A DNA stretch of 10,842 nt from Actinomycetota bacterium (GTDB lineage Bacteria > Actinomycetota > Geothermincolia > Fen-727 > Anoxymicrobiaceae). The notes beneath the pieces were generated by a model. It did not search any database. It was not told the DNA's origin and was given only the letters and a program-made list of their open reading frames with translations. Shown here piece after piece: positions 7,273-10,842 of the stretch. The translations under genes and the position numbers were made by a program. Location: assembly GCA_016649525.1 (NCBI GenBank), contig JAENXM010000043.1, positions 1 through 10,842 on the forward strand, given 5' to 3'. Numbering within the stretch: position 1 is the stretch's first letter; every line of letters begins with the position of its first letter.

Positions 7273-7353
7273 GTGGCAGCCGGGCTAAGAGCCCGGCCTA
7301 AAACCCAAAGAGCGTGGCAGCCGGGCTAAGAGCCCGGCCTAAACCCCAAAGAG
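7273..7353. repeat. Two copies of a 41-bp tandem repeat with hairpins
   Basis: Copy 1 (7273-7312) and copy 2 (7314-7353) are 40 bases each with a single mismatch (AAAACCC against AAACCCC), set at a 41-bp period. Each contains CCGGGCT-AAG-AGCCCGG (7280-7296 and 7321-7337), a 7-bp perfect stem with a 3-nt loop, then CCTAAA and CCCAAAGAG. On the minus-strand transcript the hairpins fall between dinB and dnaE2. They could stabilise, attenuate or separate the two messages, or simply be an interspersed genomic repeat. No open frame or transposase is present. Confidence 0.88.
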
Positions 7354-7382
7354 TTCTCCGCGCACGGCGGGCCGTATCAGTC

Positions 7383-8591
7383 TCAGCCACACCCGCGCCT
7401 TGCGCCGGATCCATCGACCAGGCCGGCGGTGCTCCCCCTCACGATGGCGGAGAAACCGTAGCGGTGCCGTATCGTGTCGACGCTGTCGTTGAGCCTGTCC
7501 ATCCCGAGGCTTCCCCTGCCGGCGCGGCCCGGGAAGAGTTCCCCCTGGCAGCCCGCGCTGACCAGCTCCGAGAGGGCCACCCCGACGAGCCTTATCCGCA
7601 CGCCGCGGTCGAGCAGCCGCTCGAACAGCTCGCACGCGATACGGTAGATGGCCTGCTCCTGGTCGGTGGGGACGGAGAGGGTGCGGAACTTCATGTAAGT
7701 GTTGAAGTCGGAGTGGCGCAGCTTGACCGCGGCGCGGGTCGCCGCGAGCCCCTCGGCCCGGAGGGCCAGGCAGCATTTCTCTGAAAGCAAAAGGAGCGTC
7801 GAGCGCACCATGGGATAGTCGATGGTGTCGGTCTCGTACGTGGTCTCGCGGCTTACCGACTTCGGCGCCCTCCTCTCCTCGAGGCGGCGCCTGTCGATCC
7901 CGCGGGCGTGCTCGTGGAGCACCCGTCCCCACGATCCCAGCAAGCTCTCAAGCGCCTCGACCGGGAGGAGGGAAAGCTCGCCCACCGTGCGGATCCCCAT
8001 GTCGCGCAGGGACCCGCGGCATACGGGGCCGACACCGGGGAGCGCCTCGACCGGCAGCGGCGCCAGGAAGGAAAGCTCCCCGCCGGGCGGCACCTCCCTG
8101 AAACCGTCGGGCTTGGCGACCTTGGAGGCGACCTTGCTCACCACCTTGGCAGTCGAGAGGCCCGCCGAGGCGGGAAGGCCGAGCTCATCCCTTATGCGCC
8201 TCCTTATCTCGCGCGCCACGTCCGCGGGTTCGCCGAACGCGAGCCGGCATCCGGTGAGGTCGAGGTATGCCTCGTCGATGCCGGCCGGCTCGACGAGCGG
8301 CGTGTACTCCTCGAGGATGCCGCGGACCAGCCGCGAGTAGTGGGTGTACGCGGCGAAGTTGCCGGGCAGGTAGACTGCGTGGGGGCAGAGCTTCCCCGCC
8401 CTCGCAAGGGGCATCGCGGAGCGCACCCCGAAGGCGCGCGCCTCGTAGGATGCCGCGGCGACCACCCCGCGCGAGCCGGGGTCGCCGCCTACGATGACGG
8501 GCCTGCCCTCGAGCGCAGGGTCGAGCAGCCTCTCCACCGAGGCGAAAAAAGCGTCCATATCGATGTGAAGAATCGCCCTTGTCCTGGACAT
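7383..8591 (-). CDS. dinB: Y-family translesion DNA polymerase IV (DinB)
   Basis: This 402-aa Y-family polymerase copies past damaged bases with low fidelity. Catalytic residues are intact: D11 in HIDMDAFFASVE (9-20), and D106/E107 in GIDEAYLDLTG. F16 corresponds to the E. coli DinB steric gate F13. STAKVVSKVASKVAKP (146-161) is the fingers/palm signature, PGVGPVCRGSLRDMGIRTV (185-203) a helix-hairpin-helix, and residues from about 245 on form the little finger. QGELF (349-353) fits the QxxLF beta-clamp motif and is followed by the MDRLNDSVDTIRHRYG segment (364-379). Intact acidic residues separate it from ImuB, which lacks activity. It starts 16 nt after lexA, with AGAGG upstream of the ATG, so the two are in one operon. 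Confidence 0.94.
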   Translation of the reverse strand: MSRTRAILHIDMDAFFASVERLLDPALEGRPVIVGGDPGSRGVVAAASYEARAFGVRSAMPLARAGKLCPHAVYLPGNFAAYTHYSRLVRGILEEYTPLVEPAGIDEAYLDLTGCRLAFGEPADVAREIRRRIRDELGLPASAGLSTAKVVSKVASKVAKPDGFREVPPGGELSFLAPLPVEALPGVGPVCRGSLRDMGIRTVGELSLLPVEALESLLGSWGRVLHEHARGIDRRRLEERRAPKSVSRETTYETDTIDYPMVRSTLLLLSEKCCLALRAEGLAATRAAVKLRHSDFNTYMKFRTLSVPTDQEQAIYRIACELFERLLDRGVRIRLVGVALSELVSAGCQGELFPGRAGRGSLGMDRLNDSVDTIRHRYGFSAIVRGSTAGLVDGSGARRGCG

Positions 8592-8607
8592 GATAGGCCT
8601 CTGGTCT

Positions 8608-9267
8608 CTACAGAAGGCGGAGCACTCCCCTTACCTTGCCCTGTATCAGGAGGCGGTCGCCGCTGCCGAGGATGATCGGTTCCATCTGAGGGTTGGCCGG
8701 CTCCAGCCGTACCCGCTCGCCGCGGCGCCCCCTTTCCCGGTAGAACTTCTTGAGGGTGGCTTCCCTGCCGTCTATCAACGCCACCACGGTCTCGCCGTTC
8801 TCGGGCGAGGGTTTTTCCTCGACGACCACGTAGTCGCCGTCGAAGATGCCCTCGTCTATCATCGACTGCCCCCTGACCCTGAGCGCGTAGCACCTCCTGC
8901 CCGCGACCATGCCGGCCGGGACCTCGATCTCCTCGAGCACGGCCGCGGCCTCGATCGGGGCGCCCGCGGCTATGGTTCCGAGCAGCGGGATGACCACCCC
9001 GCCCTCGCGGAGCCGGCCCTCCCGGCGCGCTGAGAGGAGGGAGCGCCCCCGGGCGGTGAGCAGCACCGAGCGGGCGCGGTCGCGCTCCCTCTTGATGAGC
9101 CCCTTCGCCTCGAGGGAGTCCAGGTGCTCCGCGACCGTGGCTACAGAGGAGAGCCCGAAGGAGCCCGCGATCTCCCGCATGGTGGGGGAATAGCCCGACC
9201 GCCTGCGGAAGTCCCGCACGAACCCGAGGAGCTCCAGCTGTCTCTTTGTCAGGGTCGTATCTTTCAT
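8608..9267 (-). CDS. lexA: SOS repressor LexA
   Basis: This 219-aa protein has an N-terminal winged helix (TKRQLELLGFVRDF, then TMREIAGSFGLSSVATVAEHLDSLEAKGLI, 29-58) and a C-terminal S24 self-cleaving domain. The cleavage bond is A101-G102 in GTIAAGAP; the catalytic pair is S135 in RGQSMIDEGIFDGD and K173 in EATLKKFY. In the SOS response, RecA filaments trigger cleavage and release its targets. The recognition helix resembles Gram-positive or Thermotogota LexA rather than proteobacterial forms. ATG 9267 is chosen because TKRQ follows closely, as in the family, and AGAGG lies 4 nt upstream. It leads the lexA-dinB-dnaE2 unit and probably represses itself and the polymerases. The linker (about 72-92) is arginine-rich. 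It could be a cassette-dedicated second LexA. Confidence 0.96.
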   Translation of the reverse strand: MKDTTLTKRQLELLGFVRDFRRRSGYSPTMREIAGSFGLSSVATVAEHLDSLEAKGLIKRERDRARSVLLTARGRSLLSARREGRLREGGVVIPLLGTIAAGAPIEAAAVLEEIEVPAGMVAGRRCYALRVRGQSMIDEGIFDGDYVVVEEKPSPENGETVVALIDGREATLKKFYRERGRRGERVRLEPANPQMEPIILGSGDRLLIQGKVRGVLRLL

Positions 9268-9276
9268 GGCGCCTCT

Positions 9277-9305
9277 ATTGTACCCGAACAAAAACCGAAA
9301 ATCAA
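9277..9305 (-). promoter_or_regulatory. Promoter of the lexA-dinB-dnaE2 operon
   Basis: On the minus strand, TTGATT (9305-9300) and TACAAT (9282-9277) are separated by exactly 17 nt, a near-consensus sigma70-type promoter. Transcription would begin about 9269-9271, only 2-4 nt before ATG 9267. The message may therefore be almost leaderless. Confidence 0.75.
9284..9299. promoter_or_regulatory. Candidate LexA operator: direct repeat in the lexA promoter spacer
   Basis: CCGAA occurs at 9284-9288 and 9295-9299, an 11-bp period; on the minus strand this is TTCGG-N6-TTCGG. It fills the spacer between -35 and -10, an ideal place for a repressor. The 11-bp direct-repeat spacing recalls the alphaproteobacterial GTTC-N7-GTTC box rather than the Gram-positive inverted CGAAC-N4-GTTCG box. 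Binding by this LexA is inferred only. Confidence 0.45.
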
Positions 9306-9350
9306 GAGGGCATGGTGCCGCCCGCTGGCTACCCGGGCGCGGAATTGTAA

Positions 9351-9356
9351 TAGAAT
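9351..9356 (+). promoter_or_regulatory. Possible -10 box for the lipoprotein operon
   Basis: TAGAAT sits in a short AT-rich stretch (9341-9360), about 40 nt before the lipoprotein start. No recognisable -35 hexamer lies at the right distance. It is the best candidate in the 127-nt divergent gap shared with lexA. Confidence 0.3.
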
Positions 9357-9380
9357 ATCAGCCGGCGCAAGTTCAAAGAC

Positions 9381-9385
9381 AGGAG
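9381..9385 (+). promoter_or_regulatory. Ribosome-binding site deciding the lipoprotein start
   Basis: AGGAG lies 9 nt before TTG 9395. It places the start just before a signal peptide of normal length, and argues against the longer open frame that runs upstream through the lexA promoter. Confidence 0.7.
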
Positions 9386-9394
9386 CGCACTGCC

Positions 9395-9982
9395 TTGAGA
9401 GGAAAAGCCCTGAAGAGGTCCGCCGTCACCATCACCGCCCTCGTCGCCGTCGCTTTGCTCGGCGGCGCCCTCGGCTGCGGCGGCGTCGAGTTGCAGGCGC
9501 GGGGATACCTGGAAGCCGCCCACGAGGAGGGCCTCAAGGTCACGAAGAACATCGAAAAGCTGAGCAAGATTACAGCTACTGCCAAACCCGAGAACATCGA
9601 GGAAATCAGGAAGCTATATATAGAGTTCGTCGGGCAAATCGGTGCCGTTAAGATATCCGCCGAGGAGACGAAGAGCGAGTACGAGAAGGTGCTCAAGCTC
9701 GAGGACGTCGAGAAATACAAGGAATTCGCGGACTTACAGATCAAGGCACTAGACGAGTTGATTAATGAGATGGGGTTTATTGGAGAGCTTTACACCCTAT
9801 ACAATAAAGTTGACGAGGACAGGGCAGCAGGCAGGCCTATCGACGAAATAACCGTTAGTAATCAGACAAAAGAGCTTATTGTTAAGATTGGTAAAGCCGA
9901 TGAGGAGATAGCCAAGGTCAAGAAGGACGCCGCGGACATCGGCGACGAGTTGAACCTCCCGTTCTTGAAGGAAAAGAAATGA
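9395..9982 (+). CDS. Predicted lipoprotein with helical, coiled-coil body; function unknown
   Basis: The protein is 195 aa from TTG 9395. It has a textbook lipoprotein signal: basic n-region (RGKALKR), hydrophobic core SAVTITALVAVALLG (9-23), then GALGC with the acylated cysteine at 28. The sequence fits a relaxed lipobox, though position -3 is Ala rather than Leu. The mature 168 residues are almost all helix-forming, rich in K, E, I and A with heptad-like spacing, interrupted by short P/G turns near 53-57 and 152-155. There are no further cysteines and no catalytic motif I recognise. It is probably anchored on the outer face of the cytoplasmic membrane, though the lineage's envelope type is unknown. 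Its stop overlaps the next start by ATGA, so the two are made together. The stretch about 9720-9895 is richer in A and T than its neighbours. Confidence 0.8.
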   Translation: MRGKALKRSAVTITALVAVALLGGALGCGGVELQARGYLEAAHEEGLKVTKNIEKLSKITATAKPENIEEIRKLYIEFVGQIGAVKISAEETKSEYEKVLKLEDVEKYKEFADLQIKALDELINEMGFIGELYTLYNKVDEDRAAGRPIDEITVSNQTKELIVKIGKADEEIAKVKKDAADIGDELNLPFLKEKK

Positions 9983-10819
9983 GGCCTCTCCACTCCGGCA
10001 TCTGCCCGACCTGCGACGTCCCTGCCATCTGGGCGAAGGACAGCGTGCTCGACGGGGACAACACCTCCCTCCAGAGAATGGTCCCGATACGGGGTGTCTT
10101 CTATGAGGCCGGGGAGATAGAGCACTTCATCCGCGGCATGGAGGGATCGCTCGGCGCCTCTTTGGACATGGTGGTGTTCACCGCTCACAAAAGGGCCGTG
10201 AGGCGCTTCTTCGAGGGCGCACTCAGGGGGCTCACCGGGTCTCTTGCACGCGCGGTCGCTCCCGCTTTCATCTACAGGCAGCAGGCTAAAGTCGCGCCCG
10301 ATTTCGGTATGGGCCGGATGGGTATTGTCGGGTACGAGCGGGGAGGGCCGCTCGAGGTGGAAGCGACCAATGTCTGGGATGAGGGACTCTTCGCGGCCGA
10401 CGTGGCCGGCGCGTTCGAGGCGGTCGAGGGGACAGAGTGCGATGTGGATACCGGGAAGGCGGACGGCACGTATCGCTTCACGGCGAGGAAAAGTGGTGAA
10501 GAGAGGCTCGAGTACACGGGAAGGCTCATACCGCTCACCGGAGCCCTCTCGAGGGAGCGCGCACATCCGCGGTGCCACGCCTGCGGCGCGCCGGTCTCGT
10601 TCCAGGTCTTCTACTGGGACCATGAGCTCGGCGAGATCAGGGAGCGCGACAACGGGCTCAGGGTCGTGCACCGGACGGCAGGGTGCTTCGACAGCATGCT
10701 TCGCGAGATGGAGATTGAGCTCGGCGGGGAACTCCGCGAGCTCGCGGTGAGGGCGCAGGCGGACTACGTGCGGGACAAGGTAGCGTCGGGGGCCTACGGC
10801 CCCGGCGAACCTCTTGACG
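9979..10819 (+). CDS. Unknown protein with duplicated CxxC modules, 3' end missing
   Basis: The frame is open from ATG 9979 to the contig end; 280 genuine residues are visible, to the codon at 10816. I do not recognise the family. C9-x2-C12 and C199-x2-C202 are two possible zinc or metal knuckles. Residues 9-75 and 199-265 look like copies of one domain: both have CxxCxxP; RMV or RVV; GEIEHFIRGMEGSLG (45-59) against GCFDSMLREMEIELG (235-249); and a helix ending AxxxxVR. Between them, about 105-190, is a glycine-rich, beta-type segment (GMGRMGIVGYERGGPLEVEA) faintly like a V4R/hydrocarbon-binding domain, with low certainty. There is no signal peptide or membrane span, so it is likely cytoplasmic although coupled to a lipoprotein gene. 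The seven residues read after codon 10819-10821 come from adaptor sequence and are not real. Confidence 0.75.
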
Positions 10820-10842
10820 CTGTCTCTTATACACATCTGACG
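10820..10842. other. Nextera/Tn5 mosaic-end sequencing adaptor (artefact)
   Basis: The last 23 bases begin with CTGTCTCTTATACACATCT, the reverse complement of the Tn5 19-bp mosaic end, followed by GACG, which continues the Illumina Nextera Read 1 adaptor. This is untrimmed library sequence at a contig end, not genome. It creates false peptide ends (SYTHLT on plus, MCIRDS on minus). Confidence 0.97.

Noticed and set aside
7230..7353. CRISPR array
   Set aside because: The repeats abut at a 41-bp period with no unique spacers and are strongly self-complementary, so this is a tandem/REP-like cluster.
9862..10836. Minus-strand frame of 324 codons beginning MCIRDS
   Set aside because: Its start lies in the adaptor, and it is antisense to the CxxC protein gene, whose frame has structured motifs and an ATGA-coupled start.
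10820..10842. Genuine Tn5-like transposon end
   Set aside because: The sequence is the engineered mosaic end followed by the Nextera adaptor tail at the contig edge; no transposase or second end is present.

Overview
The window is a GC-rich bacterial contig end. It holds seven complete protein genes and one cut gene at each edge. Codon use favours AGG, ATA, CTC and GAG, and four of the complete genes appear to start with GTG or TTG. The LexA DNA-binding helix looks Gram-positive/Thermotogota-like, the acetyltransferase is of the Bacillus AcuA family, and the fructose bisphosphatase is the archaeal/deep-branching bifunctional type. This fits an uncultured, probably anaerobic or thermophilic, deep-branching lineage, perhaps Actinomycetota or Bacillota. 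That placement is inference. No RNA gene, CRISPR array or insertion sequence was seen. The last 23 bases are library adaptor, not genome.

Layout. 1-91 is the tail of an unknown gene. 92-335 is non-coding, with a hairpin and a possible -10 element. 336-1163 (+) is an AcuA-type GNAT acetyltransferase with a long charged N-terminal extension. 1198-2295 (-) is fructose-1,6-bisphosphate aldolase/phosphatase, with all catalytic residues I could place present. 2296-2495 is a divergent promoter region. 2496-2915 (+) is an IscR-like Rrf2 regulator with three cysteines, coupled by a 4-nt overlap to an IscS/NifS cysteine desulfurase (2912-4084). The desulfurase meets dnaE2 tail to tail, with overlapping stop codons.

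9267 down to 4081, all on the minus strand, is an SOS mutagenesis cassette in the order lexA, dinB (Pol IV), dnaE2. It begins at a clear sigma70-type promoter that contains a direct repeat with an 11-bp period, a candidate LexA operator. It differs from the classic imuA-imuB-dnaE2 cassette: there is no imuA, and the Y-family gene keeps its catalytic acidic residues plus a likely clamp-binding motif. Between dinB and dnaE2 lies a 124-bp cluster of GC-rich palindromic repeats, including two copies of a 41-bp tandem unit.

9395-10819 (+) is a two-gene unit transcribed away from lexA. It encodes a predicted coiled-coil lipoprotein, overlapped by ATGA with a protein I do not recognise. That protein carries two CxxC modules which look like an internal duplication flanking a different central domain. 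The gene is cut by the contig end, and 10820-10842 matches the Nextera/Tn5 mosaic-end adaptor.

How the genes relate: AcuA and the bifunctional bisphosphatase both touch acetate-to-sugar carbon flow, the Rrf2/desulfurase pair serves Fe-S cluster or sulfur delivery, and lexA-dinB-dnaE2 is a damage-inducible translesion module. The final two-gene unit is the least explained part.
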